A stretch of DNA of 64,000 bases from Vibrio sp. STUT-A11 (lineage in GTDB: Bacteria > Pseudomonadota > Gammaproteobacteria > Enterobacterales > Vibrionaceae), in assembly GCF_026000435.1 (NCBI RefSeq), contig NZ_AP026764.1, positions 620,001 to 684,000 of the forward strand. The letters are read 5' to 3'. The notes beneath the pieces are model-generated. The model ran no database searches. It was not told the DNA's origin and worked only from the letters and a program-made list of their open reading frames with translations. Positions within the stretch are counted from its first letter, which is position 1. Each line of letters begins with the position of its first letter. Position numbers and translations under genes: made by a program. Below are positions 35,870-45,440 of the stretch, in pieces.

Positions 35870-37594
35870 ATGAATGCAAAGACAATGACGATGAATAGCC
35901 TGACTACTCAAGACAAAGCGAAATCAATGGCGGGACGCATTAGTCGCGACAACCTCGTGCTGTTTGGATTGTTAGCGGCTCTCTCGACGATGATGATCGT
36001 GTTCATCTTGATGCCACTGTGGGCGATGCTGACTAAAAGTGTGCACAACAGCGATGGTGAATTCGTCGGATTAGCTAATTTTGCGACTTACTTTTCTTCC
36101 TCAAGCTTGTGGGCTTCCGTTGGCAACACTTTTACTTTAGGTCTTGTTGTGACGACGGTAGTCGGCATTCTGGCTTTTGGTTACGCTTACGCTCTTACAC
36201 GATCATGTATGCCGTTTAAAGGCTTGTTTCAAATCTTAGGCACCGCCCCGATTCTTGCCCCTTCGCTCCTACCTGCAATCAGTTTGATCTTTCTGTTTGG
36301 CAATCAAGGGGTAGCGAAAGAGCTACTTAGTGGCCACTCAGTATATGGTGTTATCGGTATCTCAATGGGTTTGATTTTTTGGACTTTCCCACATGCTTTG
36401 ATGATCTTAACCACGTCTCTGCGCACTTCGGATGCACGATTGTATGAAGCGGCCCGAGCCTTGAAAACCTCTCCGATGAAAACCTTCTTTATGGTGACGT
36501 TACCTGCGGCGAAATATGGCTTGATCAGCACTCTAATCGTTGTGTTCACTTTGGTCATTACCGATTTTGGTGTGCCGAAAGTGATTGGCGGCAGCTACAA
36601 CGTTCTGGCGACAGACATCTTCAAACAAGTGGTGGGTCAGCAGAATTTCGCCATGGGGGCAGTGACCAGTATTATGCTGCTGTTTCCTGCAGTCATGGCG
36701 TTTGGCGCGGATCGCTGGGTACAGAAAAAGCAAAAAAGCTTGTTTGATACGCGTTCTGTGCCTTATCAACCGGAACCAAGCAAAACACGTGATGGTCTAT
36801 GTTTTTTATATTGCTCTCTGATTTCTGTTGCTGTACTCGCCGTGCTTGGCATGGCGGTTTATGGTTCCTTAGTACCGTTTTGGCCATGGAATAAAGCTCT
36901 GACGCTGAATAACTACAATTTTGCCGAGATGAGTACTTACGGTTGGAGCCCGTTCTTTAACTCTCTCATTTTGGCGGGTTGGACAGCGGTGATTGGTACC
37001 GCTGTCATTTTTGTCGGTGCTTACAGCATTGAGAAAGGGCGTGCTTTTGGTCCAGTTCGTCAGGCGATGCAGATGCTGAGTGTCGTGCCAATGGCGGTGC
37101 CAGGAATGGTTCTGGGTTTGGGCTATATCTTTTACTTCAACGATGTGAACAACCCATTGAATGTACTTTATGGCACCATGGCATTTCTGGTCATTAATAC
37201 TGTGGTGCACTATTACACCGTCGGGCATATGACAGCCTTAACGGCTCTTAAACAACTGCCTTCAGAAGTAGAAGCGACGGCTGCGTCGGTAAAACTGCCT
37301 CAGTATAAGTTGTTCTTCAAAGTGACGTTGCCAGTTTGTATGCCTGCCGTTCTGGACATTGCAACCTACTTGTTTGTTAATGCATTGACCACCACTTCTG
37401 CGGTAGTATTCCTATACTCAACCGATACGATTCCTGCTTCGGTATCGATTCTGAATATGGATGATGCTGGCCAAACTGGTGCGGCTGCTGCGATGGCCGT
37501 AATGGTCATGATTGCAGCGGCGATTGCAAAAATCGTACAGATGACGTTGGGTAAGTGGTTAGAAAGTCGCACACAGGCTTGGCGTAAAAGATAA
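35870..37594 (+). CDS. phnU: AEP ABC transporter, double-length permease
   Basis: 574 residues from ATG 35870; the frame is open further upstream but that part overlaps phnT. Two complete Binding_protein_dependent permease modules are fused, with EAA loops YEAARALKTSPMKTFFMVTLP (first half, quoted in part) and EATAASVKLPQYKLFFKVTLP (second half). About twelve membrane helices. This replaces the separate PhnU and PhnV of Salmonella, as in the single-permease AEP transporters. Confidence 0.9.
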   Translation: MNAKTMTMNSLTTQDKAKSMAGRISRDNLVLFGLLAALSTMMIVFILMPLWAMLTKSVHNSDGEFVGLANFATYFSSSSLWASVGNTFTLGLVVTTVVGILAFGYAYALTRSCMPFKGLFQILGTAPILAPSLLPAISLIFLFGNQGVAKELLSGHSVYGVIGISMGLIFWTFPHALMILTTSLRTSDARLYEAARALKTSPMKTFFMVTLPAAKYGLISTLIVVFTLVITDFGVPKVIGGSYNVLATDIFKQVVGQQNFAMGAVTSIMLLFPAVMAFGADRWVQKKQKSLFDTRSVPYQPEPSKTRDGLCFLYCSLISVAVLAVLGMAVYGSLVPFWPWNKALTLNNYNFAEMSTYGWSPFFNSLILAGWTAVIGTAVIFVGAYSIEKGRAFGPVRQAMQMLSVVPMAVPGMVLGLGYIFYFNDVNNPLNVLYGTMAFLVINTVVHYYTVGHMTALTALKQLPSEVEATAASVKLPQYKLFFKVTLPVCMPAVLDIATYLFVNALTTTSAVVFLYSTDTIPASVSILNMDDAGQTGAAAAMAVMVMIAAAIAKIVQMTLGKWLESRTQAWRKR

Positions 37595-37603
37595 GGACCC
37601 CTC

Positions 37604-38308
37604 GTGCAGTACGTAAAAATTAAAGATTCGATTGTTGAACAGATTGAAGCGGGCATGCTTTCGCCGCGTCAAAAACTGCCTGCGGAACGCAAGCTGGCGG
37701 AGTCGTTCGACACAACACGAGTTACCTTACGCGAAGCGTTGTCGTTATTGGAAGCCGAAGGGCGAATTTATCGTGAAGATCGCAGAGGCTGGTTTATTTC
37801 ACCTGAGCCACTACGCTACGATCCAACCCAAACGCTTAATTTTCCAAACATGGCGAAAGCGCAAAATCGCGTCCCAAAAACGGAGCTGATTGCGGCAAAA
37901 GGTACGTTGGCCAATAAACAATCTGCACGTTTGTTACAACTGCAGCCTTTCTCAGATGTTTATCGAGTAGACCGTATTCGATATCTTGAAGACAGACCCG
38001 TGGTGTATGTGACCAATTATATTCGCCCGGAGCTGTTCCCCAATTTGTTGAGTTTCGACCTGACTAATTCGCTTACCGACATTTATCGTGAGCACTTTGG
38101 TGTGGTGTATCAAAAAACGCGTTATCGAATTTCTACCAGCACACTTCTTGGTGAAGTCGCGCAAGCGTTAAGAGCGACATCAGGTACTCCTGCTATGGTT
38201 GTTGAGCGTACTAATTATAACCAGCATGGCGAGTTGATCGACTGCGATATTGAGTATTGGCGCCATGACGCCATCAGTATTGAGTCCATTGCAGAGCTCA
38301 ATCACTAA
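37604..38308 (+). CDS. phnR: GntR/UTRA regulator of phosphonate use, PhnR
   Basis: 234 residues from GTG 37604, with AAGGA six bases upstream. N-terminal GntR winged helix at 1-68 (LSPRQKLPAERKLAESF, TTRVTLREALSLLEAEG), C-terminal UTRA effector domain (HutC class) from about 85. Last gene of the uptake operon, nine bases after the permease. It is expected to bind the three TGGT-N4-ACCA palindromes of the locus and release them on AEP or a metabolite (inference). Confidence 0.9.
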   Translation: MQYVKIKDSIVEQIEAGMLSPRQKLPAERKLAESFDTTRVTLREALSLLEAEGRIYREDRRGWFISPEPLRYDPTQTLNFPNMAKAQNRVPKTELIAAKGTLANKQSARLLQLQPFSDVYRVDRIRYLEDRPVVYVTNYIRPELFPNLLSFDLTNSLTDIYREHFGVVYQKTRYRISTSTLLGEVAQALRATSGTPAMVVERTNYNQHGELIDCDIEYWRHDAISIESIAELNH

Positions 38309-38763
38309 CGTTCGCTTACGTCATATTTCAAAGGCTCCATCTTGGGGCCTTAGTTTTATCCAATCAGGGAACATGAAAGCTTGCTTATCGGTATATGGCA
38401 ATGACAGCTTGTCGCGATAGGGGGATACCTCACTCCTATGAATCGGTGTTGGACTGATACTTTGCCGGTTAACCTTGATCTTTATTTGGCAACGATTCCT
38501 TATATGTAATTACTTATAGTTATAAATGGATAATAAACTATTTTGAGTTGTAGCACGCCTATATTGCAAGTTGAGGTAACGTTCAGATCGCGTTGAAATT
38601 TTTACCCAACATAAAGTAAGCCAGCATAGGCAACTTTTTCTTCGGCTAATTCAATGCAATTGCACGTAGTGAAATTAAATCTGACCTATTTTGTTCTAAG
38701 TACGTATGTTTAATGGGACGGGTAGCAATCTACCCGATATTAAAGGTAAGTGAGGAGAGGTAT
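38309..38763. other. Long intergenic region after phnR
   Basis: It starts with the phnR terminator and ends with the DUF3316 gene leader, which has a CGGGTAG-CAAT-CTACCCG hairpin (about 38717-38734) just before the ribosome site. I see no gene, RNA gene or repeat between them. Confidence 0.4.
38331..38357 (+). terminator. Terminator of the phnT-phnU-phnR operon
   Basis: AAGGCTCC-ATCTT-GGGGCCTT (one T-G pair) followed by AGTTTT. Confidence 0.78.
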
Positions 38764-39120
38764 ATGAAACGCTTAGTTACTTTAGCAAGCATTATCGCTT
38801 TTACTGCTGCACCTACTTTAGTTTTCGCAGGTGGGTATGAATGGACGTACGATAGGGAAACAGTTCTGGGTGATGTAGTAGCAAATAAAGACATGGCTCA
38901 CAATATGGGTCGTGAATTGATGGAAGACTACCAGAATATGACTTCCGGCGAGTTACGTGACGAGTTCACTAGTAAAGCTAAATACGTTGACCGAAAATCA
39001 GTTTCTATTACTGAATCGTCCGTAACTATCGAGGAACTTTTACAATCCAACGGTCAGGTCGGATACCAACCAATATTGAATTTAGAAGTTTCGTACCGTA
39101 TGCGTGAAGGTAGATTCTAA
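38764..39120 (+). CDS. DUF3316 exported protein
   Basis: 118 residues from ATG 38764, chosen for GAGGAGAGG upstream; an in-frame ATG 17 codons earlier lacks a ribosome site. Signal peptide MKRLVTLASIIAFTAAPTLV, cleavage near VFA-G. The mature part (SVSITESSVTIEELLQSNGQ, with a closing VSYRMREGRF) matches DUF3316 from Vibrio. Periplasmic; function unknown. Confidence 0.8.
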   Translation: MKRLVTLASIIAFTAAPTLVFAGGYEWTYDRETVLGDVVANKDMAHNMGRELMEDYQNMTSGELRDEFTSKAKYVDRKSVSITESSVTIEELLQSNGQVGYQPILNLEVSYRMREGRF

Positions 39121-39410
39121 CGTATCCTTTAAAACCAGCTAATAGGATTAGATTGACGTGGTAATCTGTTCTGTCTTATCGGGGGATTGTATCCACCACT
39201 TTCCTACCCTTATAAACATTTAACTTGCTTACTAGTCTAAGCAAGGCCTCGAAATCGAAAAGCCTCAATTGGTCACAGCGATTTAAGTTGATTCAGAAAC
39301 TGATGACTGCAGCCACAAACAATAAACTTTGAAGTGAAAATAATAGGGCACACTTTAGCCCTGTGTTAGCCTCTGTCTTTCAAGCTCAGATTCAAAAGGT
39401 GAGTAATAGA

Positions 39411-40535
39411 ATGAAAATATTCAGCAACTTCGATAGCGGTAGCATTCACGTCGTAAAAGCAGATGATAAAAGCGACATCCAACTTAAAATCCCCAACGAT
39501 AACATGTCGGAATTCTACCAATGGTTCCACTTCCGTTTAGAGACCGAGGCTGAACAGTCACACACCATTAAGCTGTTAGACTTAGCTAAATCTGCATACC
39601 CAGAAGGGTGGCAAGGCTATGATGTCGTGGCTTCTTATGATCGTGAAGAGTGGTTCCGTGTACCCGCTGACTTTGATGGCGATACGCTCACATTTACGGT
39701 TATTCCTGAACGCAACTCTATCTACTTCGCTTACTTCGCGCCTTATACGTACGATCGTCACCTTGATTTACTACACATGGCACAAAGCGCGCACCATTGT
39801 CAGCTGGAAACACTAGGTCATACCTTAGATGGCAATGACATGAGTCTGCTGACTTTCGGTGAGCCAGAAGAAGGCAAAAAGAAAATCTGGATGATTGCAC
39901 GTCAGCACCCGGGTGAAACCATGGCGGAGTGGTTCATGGAAGGTATGATTCAACGTTTGCTGGATGAAAACGATACAGCCGCACGTGCTCTGCTTGAGAA
40001 GGCAGTTCTTTACGTTGTACCGAACATGAACCCTGATGGCGGCATTCGTGGGCATCTGCGTACTAATGCGGTGGGCGCAAACCTAAACCGTGAGTGGCAA
40101 ACCCCTTCAATGGAAAAAAGCCCGGAAGTATACTTAGTTCGTCAGCGTATGCTAGAAACCGGTGTAGACATGTTCCTAGATATTCATGGAGACGAAGCGC
40201 TGCCATACAACTTTGTGGCGGGTTCTGAAGGCATTCCATCTTATGATGAAAGTTTGGCGTCTTTAGAGCGTACGTTTAAGCAAGCGTTGCTCACTATCAC
40301 GCCTGAGTTCCAAGATGAAGTTGGTTACGAGAAAGACGAACCTGGTAAAGCGAACTTAACGGTTGGATCAAATTGGGTTGCGGAGCAATTTAAGTGTTTG
40401 TCATACACTATAGAGATGCCGTTCAAAGATAACAATAACCACCCAGATCCGCTGTATGGCTGGTCACCTGAACGTAGTGTGCTATTTGGCCAAGATGTGT
40501 TGGCAGCAACCTTAGCAGTAGTGGACGATATTTAG
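39411..40535 (+). CDS. M14-type zinc carboxypeptidase
   Basis: 374 residues from ATG 39411; an upstream in-frame ATG adds non-homologous residues. N-terminal beta-sandwich domain at 1-120, then the M14 peptidase domain with zinc ligands in RQHPGETMAEWF (H..E) and DIHGDE (H), and the substrate/catalytic region in the late SYTIEMPFKD (Glu). It belongs to the cytosolic carboxypeptidase-like (Nna1/CCP) branch; no signal peptide. Substrate unknown. It shares a bidirectional terminator with sdaA. Confidence 0.88.
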   Translation: MKIFSNFDSGSIHVVKADDKSDIQLKIPNDNMSEFYQWFHFRLETEAEQSHTIKLLDLAKSAYPEGWQGYDVVASYDREEWFRVPADFDGDTLTFTVIPERNSIYFAYFAPYTYDRHLDLLHMAQSAHHCQLETLGHTLDGNDMSLLTFGEPEEGKKKIWMIARQHPGETMAEWFMEGMIQRLLDENDTAARALLEKAVLYVVPNMNPDGGIRGHLRTNAVGANLNREWQTPSMEKSPEVYLVRQRMLETGVDMFLDIHGDEALPYNFVAGSEGIPSYDESLASLERTFKQALLTITPEFQDEVGYEKDEPGKANLTVGSNWVAEQFKCLSYTIEMPFKDNNNHPDPLYGWSPERSVLFGQDVLAATLAVVDDI

Positions 40536-40571
40536 TATTTTCACTTTTATGCATTCAAACGGCTCCAATAT

Positions 40572-40602
40572 AAAAAATACCGCGACGAACGCGGTATTTT
40601 TT
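40572..40602. terminator. Bidirectional terminator between carboxypeptidase gene and sdaA
   Basis: AAAAATACCGCG-ACGAA-CGCGGTATTTTT, a perfect 12-bp stem with A/T flanks. Confidence 0.9.
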
Positions 40603-40622
40603 ATCGTTAAGAGTAAGTCAGT

Positions 40623-41993
40623 TTATTCACATGGTGGTGCCATATGGATCACCGCTAAACCACCCAAAGAAGTTTCGCGGTATTTTTTGTTCATATCTTT
40701 ACCCGTTTGATACATGGTTTCGATAACTTTATCTAATGATATTAAGCATTTGCTCGTTCTCTTTAATGCCATACGAGAAGCATTAATTGCCTTCATTGCT
40801 CCCATCGCATTTCGTTCAATACAAGGTACCTGAACCAATCCACCAATCGGGTCGCAGGTCATGCCGAGAGAGTGTTCCATGGCAATCTCTGCCGCAATAC
40901 AAATTTGCTCGTTGCTGCCACCTCTTAGTGCGGTTAAACCTGCTGCTGCCATAGATGAAGAGACACCGACTTCTCCCTGACAACCTACTTCAGCGCCGGA
41001 AATAGAAGCATTGGTTTTGTACAAAATGCCAATAGCCCCTGCCACGGCTAGGAAGTCTTTCAATTGCTTAATGTCTATCTCTTTAATAAAGCGGTGATAA
41101 TACATTAGCACTGCAGGAATAACGCCGGCAGCACCGTTGGTTGGAGAGGTAACGACTTGGCCACCTGCTGCATTCTCCTCACTGACAGCGAAAGCAAATA
41201 AGTTAATCCAGTCCATGATCTCCATTGGATCATTTTCAACCGCTGCGTTTGCTTCCAGTTTTTTCAATAGATTCGGAGCCCGGCGAGTGACATTGAGTCC
41301 TCCCTCCAGAATCCCCTCAGTATCAAAACCGCGTTGCATGCAAAGGGACATGACTTTCCAGATCTGTTCCGCTCTTTGATTGATCGCTTCTTCGTCACGA
41401 AACGCCAACTCATTTTGTAGAATCATGCCACCTAAACTAAAGCCGTTTGTTTCCGCTTTTTCAAGCATTTCATCGGCTGATGTAAACGGGAACGGGACTT
41501 CAACCTCAGCTTGCTGCGTACCATTTTCCAGCTCGTCTGCCGTGGCAATAAAGCCACCACCAATGGAGTAATAAATCTCGAACGCAAGTTGTTCGCCAGA
41601 TTCATCTAACGCAGTGATTGTCATGCCGTTTTCATGCAAAGGGAGGTTTTCGCTATGAAATACGATGTCATGATCGTAGCTAAAGGTAATTTCGCGAGTT
41701 CCGGCTAGCAATAAAGTATTGGTTTCGATGGTATGTTGAAGTGCGCTTTTCGCACTGGTCATTTTGATGTTATCGGGTTTATTGCCCATTAAGCCCAGAA
41801 CGGTAGCTCTGTCGGTGTGGTGACCTCTGCCAGTCAGTGATAACGAGCCATACAAGTCTACTTGCACCCTATGTACTTTCGCCATAGAGTCTTGAAGTAA
41901 CTGAGTAAAGTTAAACCCGGCGAGCATTGGACCGTTAGTGTGGGAACTTGAAGGCCCGACACCAACTTTAAAAATATCGAAAATCGACAGCAT
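40623..41993 (-). CDS. sdaA: L-serine ammonia-lyase (iron-sulfur)
   Basis: 456 residues, the single-chain form. VGPSSSHTNGPM opens the beta domain; the alpha domain has the iron-sulfur cysteines in GCQGEVGVSSSMAAAG, MTCDPIGGLVQVPCIERN and ASSISGAE-like context. It deaminates serine to pyruvate and ammonia. AAGGAAG precedes the start. Monocistronic. Confidence 0.93.
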   Translation of the reverse strand: MLSIFDIFKVGVGPSSSHTNGPMLAGFNFTQLLQDSMAKVHRVQVDLYGSLSLTGRGHHTDRATVLGLMGNKPDNIKMTSAKSALQHTIETNTLLLAGTREITFSYDHDIVFHSENLPLHENGMTITALDESGEQLAFEIYYSIGGGFIATADELENGTQQAEVEVPFPFTSADEMLEKAETNGFSLGGMILQNELAFRDEEAINQRAEQIWKVMSLCMQRGFDTEGILEGGLNVTRRAPNLLKKLEANAAVENDPMEIMDWINLFAFAVSEENAAGGQVVTSPTNGAAGVIPAVLMYYHRFIKEIDIKQLKDFLAVAGAIGILYKTNASISGAEVGCQGEVGVSSSMAAAGLTALRGGSNEQICIAAEIAMEHSLGMTCDPIGGLVQVPCIERNAMGAMKAINASRMALKRTSKCLISLDKVIETMYQTGKDMNKKYRETSLGGLAVIHMAPPCE

Positions 41994-42145
41994 TATTGAC
42001 TTCCTTTAGCATTGGACCTTTCACAGGTCTCTAGAGTATGACTGTTAAGCGGATGTTAATCCCTAGGAGGCAGTTGGCAAAGAAGATTTTTATATTATTG
42101 CCAACTCAGGCGCTAAGCGTCCGACAAATTAATAGAGATCGTAGT

Positions 42146-42994
42146 ATGAAATTAGACAATGTGGTTATTGTTCTTGGTAAGCGGCTCGTCAAGAACAAAC
42201 TAAGTCCGGAAGGGGTTTCAAGGGTGCAAGCATTAGTCAGCTCCCTTGACTCATTGTCCATGGAAAACACGGCAATCCTATTTTGTGGAGGCAAAACTCA
42301 AGGACAAGAAATCGCAGAGGCGGATGCCATGTTCAGCTATTTCCAGACGTTTAATAGGGGTCTTTCACTGCCATTTCCGAACAGTCAGATTCTGATTGAA
42401 AATCGCTCTACAAATACCATTCAGAACATGAACAATGCTGCAGACGAATTGTGCAATAGTGGTTTATTTCAAGCGACAAGGTATAGCCAATCACCGATTA
42501 ATGTGACCCTTGTTTCTAACGATTATCATCTGGAGCGAATCATAGAGATTCAAACCTTAATGGATGAACAGGGCTTGCTGAACGTACTCAAATCGCGTTG
42601 TGCATCGATGGGATTGGAGCTCAGTATTGCTTTAGAGGTGGATAAACACATTAGCGTGCCATACCCCCATTATGGGACATCAGCTCAAGCGTTTTTGCTG
42701 CTTGATGAGTTGACAACCTACCGAGTTTATTTAGAAGGTGCAATTCGCGGGGTGTTTAGTCAAGACCTAGCTGTTGTAAGAGCGAAGCCGTTGCATATTG
42801 CTCAAACCGCGATAGAAAAACTAGAGATGCTCCCTCTAGACCATGAATCCTTGCAGAATATTCAGGAAATAAAAAAGGCCGTCACAATGACAGCCTTGGA
42901 TGCTAATTTGAATGTGGCTCAGCAAGCTTTAGAACGCTTACACCCGCTCTTAACCGTGATGAACCGAACTATCGATCCTGAATCTGCGCTTTAA
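42146..42994 (+). CDS. YdcF/DUF218-like protein
   Basis: 282 residues from ATG 42146 (MKLDNVVIVLGKRL); the frame is open to 42038 but lacks homology there. The N-terminal domain has the DUF218 layout: VIVLGKRL, AILFCGGKTQGQEIAEADAM, ILIENRSTNTIQNM, VTLVSNDYHLERI. The C-terminal 110 residues are helical and specific to this subgroup. DUF218 proteins are linked to envelope biogenesis or AdoMet binding, without a defined reaction. Its 3' end overlaps the convergent membrane protein gene by 26 bases. Confidence 0.8.
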   Translation: MKLDNVVIVLGKRLVKNKLSPEGVSRVQALVSSLDSLSMENTAILFCGGKTQGQEIAEADAMFSYFQTFNRGLSLPFPNSQILIENRSTNTIQNMNNAADELCNSGLFQATRYSQSPINVTLVSNDYHLERIIEIQTLMDEQGLLNVLKSRCASMGLELSIALEVDKHISVPYPHYGTSAQAFLLLDELTTYRVYLEGAIRGVFSQDLAVVRAKPLHIAQTAIEKLEMLPLDHESLQNIQEIKKAVTMTALDANLNVAQQALERLHPLLTVMNRTIDPESAL

Positions 42995-43640
42995 TTTCAC
43001 GACGGGTGCGGAACGCACTTAAGGCAATCAAGCTGTAGCACAGTAGCTCAATTCCTTCTTCAGAAATATTTTTAACGTCGCGAATATAGCTTTCATCCAT
43101 CACATGGCGCCAAAAACTGCCCATTCCGTAAAGACGTGAAAAAACAAGCAGTAGGACAACCGAGCCGATCAATAGCTTCATGTGTGGATTTTGTAGAATT
43201 CGCGCCATTTCATTCACGGTGCCTTTGCCGCCTTGATACGCTTTAGCACAGGCTAAAGCCGTAATGGTGAGCGCAGGGAATACCCAAGAACCTTGATGGA
43301 TCATATCCATCCAGTAATCCATTTCACGAATCATGAGTACAGCAAAGAAGCCAGAGATTAGAACTGCAGCGTGTTTTAACTCAGGTGTACGTTTCGACAA
43401 ACTGAAAAATGACCATGATGCGATGGCTAGCATGATCAACTGAAGTGTTTCTGTTATCGATGACTCGCCCAGATTGGAATCTAATACAACGTAATCGAGA
43501 CGAATACTCAAATTGACGACAATGCTGATAGCCACAATCATTAATGCATTCAAACATGCTCGATAAATGGTGTGTTTTGACTCATCAGTAATGACGTTGG
43601 TTTGTGCTGCTTCGGTCTTCTTAACGGTTTGTGCTTTCAT
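42969..43640 (-). CDS. Inner membrane protein, function unknown
   Basis: 223 residues from ATG 43640 (MKAQTV; an ATG three codons upstream is possible). About five to six hydrophobic segments between residues 30 and 210, with conserved-looking MIREMDYWMDMIHQGSW and RLYGMGSFWRHVMDES; the charged residues inside membrane-adjacent loops suggest a specific function. I do not recognise the family. It overlaps the end of the DUF218 gene tail to tail. Confidence 0.75.
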   Translation of the reverse strand: MKAQTVKKTEAAQTNVITDESKHTIYRACLNALMIVAISIVVNLSIRLDYVVLDSNLGESSITETLQLIMLAIASWSFFSLSKRTPELKHAAVLISGFFAVLMIREMDYWMDMIHQGSWVFPALTITALACAKAYQGGKGTVNEMARILQNPHMKLLIGSVVLLLVFSRLYGMGSFWRHVMDESYIRDVKNISEEGIELLCYSLIALSAFRTRREIKAQIQDR

Positions 43641-43798
43641 TTTGACCACCCACTCCAGAAATGTGGAAAAATCGTGAATTTATGTGATATTTATCCCGAA
43701 TTTTATTGTCCAGTTGGAAAGTTATGTCATGGGAGTGTCAGAAATGTCAGAGGTTACGTACAAAGTGGGCAAAGTAGAATCATTAACACAAATGAAAA

Positions 43799-43815
43799 AG
43801 GAGCCATAGGCTCCT
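43799..43815 (-). terminator. Terminator of the DUF333 lipoprotein gene
   Basis: AGGAGCC-TAT-GGCTCCT on the minus strand followed by TTTTCATTT. Confidence 0.82.
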
Positions 43816-43850
43816 AGATGAATGTCGATAACGGGGAACTTGTTTGAAAC

Positions 43851-44111
43851 TCAGTAGTCCTCACCTTCTTGATGATTATCCCGATAATATTCCCATTGCT
43901 CTACGCGTTCATTATCTGAAAAGACACAATAGGTTACGCGTTCGCCATTCTCTGTGACGGTCTCCATTTCTCCACCTTGTTGAACACAGTAGACAGAAGC
44001 AGGATTTGCTGCCGATGTATATTCAGTCGAGCGCGTAGCGCCTTCGTATGTGGAACAACCAGCGAGCCCTGCCGTTACTGCTATGGTTATCATTAAACTT
44101 GTCTTATTCAT
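43851..44111 (-). CDS. DUF333 lipoprotein
   Basis: 86 residues from ATG 44111. Lipobox AGLAGC at 15-20, then the DUF333 hemolysin-like motif NPASVYCVQQGGEMETV and GERVTYCVFSDN, with an EQWEYYRDN tail. A small envelope protein of unknown role. Confidence 0.85.
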   Translation of the reverse strand: MNKTSLMITIAVTAGLAGCSTYEGATRSTEYTSAANPASVYCVQQGGEMETVTENGERVTYCVFSDNERVEQWEYYRDNHQEGEDY

Positions 44112-44355
44112 TATTGTTCTCCGCATGGGATGGACGAGTATTGTATTGATTATAGGCAACTTTCACAGGTTAATGTCCTAACGATGTTAAAAGTATGATG
44201 GAGGGACAGGTTGGGGTGTGCAAATCAACTCCCCATCACTTAGTCAGCTTGGTATGAGCATCAAATCAGTGAGGAATACACGCTTGGAATTGTAACTTGG
44301 GAAAGTGAGGTAATTTAGGTAGTATTCGCGCAAAAGCATCACTACGGAACCTTCA

Positions 44356-44874
44356 ATGAGACACTTAAAATCCACGATTCATCCAGATATTGATCATCTC
44401 GACGATAAAATCATTTTTAAGCGTAATGCTGCACGTGCCATCGTTCTTGATGGTGAAAATGTATTACTGCTCTACACGGAGCGCTACCATGATTACACCT
44501 TACCTGGCGGTGGTATTGACGATGGTGAGGATATCATTGCCGGACTGGTTCGAGAGTTAGAGGAAGAGACAGGAGCAAACAATATACACGGCATTAAGCC
44601 ATTTGGTCTTTTTGAAGAGTTTCGACCTTGGTACAAAGATGACGCCGATGTGATGCATATGATCTCTTACTGCTATACCTGTAAAATTGACCGTGAATTA
44701 GGCGAGACGGCTTATGAGGATTACGAGGTCAAGAACGGCATGCGTCCTGTGTGGATGAACATTCATGAGGCGATTGCGCACAACGAGCAAACTATGGCTG
44801 AGAGCCCGAAAAAGGGCATGAGTATTGAGAGGGAAACCTTTTTACTACAACTGATCGCCAAAGAGCTGCTTTAA
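44356..44874 (+). CDS. Nudix hydrolase
   Basis: 172 residues with an exact Nudix box: GGGIDDGEDI followed by ELEEETGA. The N-terminus HLKSTIHPDIDHLDDKIIFKRNAARAI is subgroup-specific. Hydrolyses a nucleoside diphosphate-linked substrate that cannot be predicted. Monocistronic. Confidence 0.87.
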   Translation: MRHLKSTIHPDIDHLDDKIIFKRNAARAIVLDGENVLLLYTERYHDYTLPGGGIDDGEDIIAGLVRELEEETGANNIHGIKPFGLFEEFRPWYKDDADVMHMISYCYTCKIDRELGETAYEDYEVKNGMRPVWMNIHEAIAHNEQTMAESPKKGMSIERETFLLQLIAKELL

Positions 44875-44931
44875 CTATCCATACGCTCGCGCAGCGCAAT
44901 GTCGGTGCCGACTCTATAACGTTAGCCCAAT

Positions 44932-44964
44932 AAAAAAGTCCGAGCTCCCCCCCGGAACTCGGAC
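44932..44964 (-). terminator. Strong minus-strand terminator without an obvious gene
   Basis: On the minus strand GTCCGAG pairs with CTCGGAC around a G-rich loop (CC/GG extends the stem), followed by TTTTTT. In the plus direction no T-run follows, so it does not serve the Nudix gene. Confidence 0.75.
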
Positions 44965-44974
44965 CTATTCCAGA

Positions 44975-45390
44975 CGCGCAAGCGAAGCGTCATCTCGATG
45001 TTCGAATTTGTTATCGCGTTAGAACTTGTATCGCGGTAATAGAACAATAGCCGTTTTATATTTGATGTGTAAATGGTTATTTAGTCTAACGGCGTTTTAT
45101 AATCACTGATGAGAAGTATATCCATCCAATTACAGTTGTAATTTGGGTAACTATCAGTAAACCACTGCTCTTTCTTATCGTTGAGATACAATACCTTAAC
45201 TTTGGCAAACACGCTTGCATCAAGATCACGAGTTACTCATTTAGTATACCAGTTTTTTATATTTTTAACGTTATCCTGACATTTGTCTCTTGAATGAACT
45301 CGATTTTTGGTTGCTCAATCGAGCAAGCCGACTAAAGTCGACAATTGGTTGAGTGAGACCTTTAGTACGCGTTATAGGAAAATACAAAAA
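44975..45390. other. Gene-free region between Nudix and DUF2339 genes
   Basis: Besides the gene remnant it carries TTGCTC-AATC-GAGCAA and GACTAAAGTC hairpins near 45312-45340. Nothing else is recognised; a small RNA on the minus strand ending at 44932 is possible. Confidence 0.35.
45081..45236 (-). pseudogene. Possible remnant of a small protein gene
   Basis: A frame of 51 codons ends at TAA 45083-45081 and translates to a protein-like sequence (DLDASVFAKVKVLYLNDKK..., then EQWFTDSYPNYNCNWMDILL). It has no start codon: the nearest ATG, at 45240, is in another frame and would need one inserted base. No homologue is recalled. With the orphan terminator at 44932-44964 it suggests a decayed minus-strand gene. 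Confidence 0.4.
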
Positions 45391-45437
45391 GAGATTCCGG
45401 ATGGCTTCCTGGGGGCTCGTCTGGAATCTCGGTTTTT
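45391..45437. terminator. Terminator of the DUF2339 gene
   Basis: GAGATTCC (45391-45398) pairs with GGAATCTC (45423-45430) around a 24-base arm; on the minus strand TTTTTG follows, and on the plus strand GGTTTTT. Confidence 0.8.
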
Positions 45438-45440
45438 AGG

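Noticed and set aside
38550..38575. Second sigma-54 promoter (TAGCACG...TTGCA) before the DUF3316 gene
   Set aside because: The -24/-12 separation is two bases too long and the invariant GG is AG.
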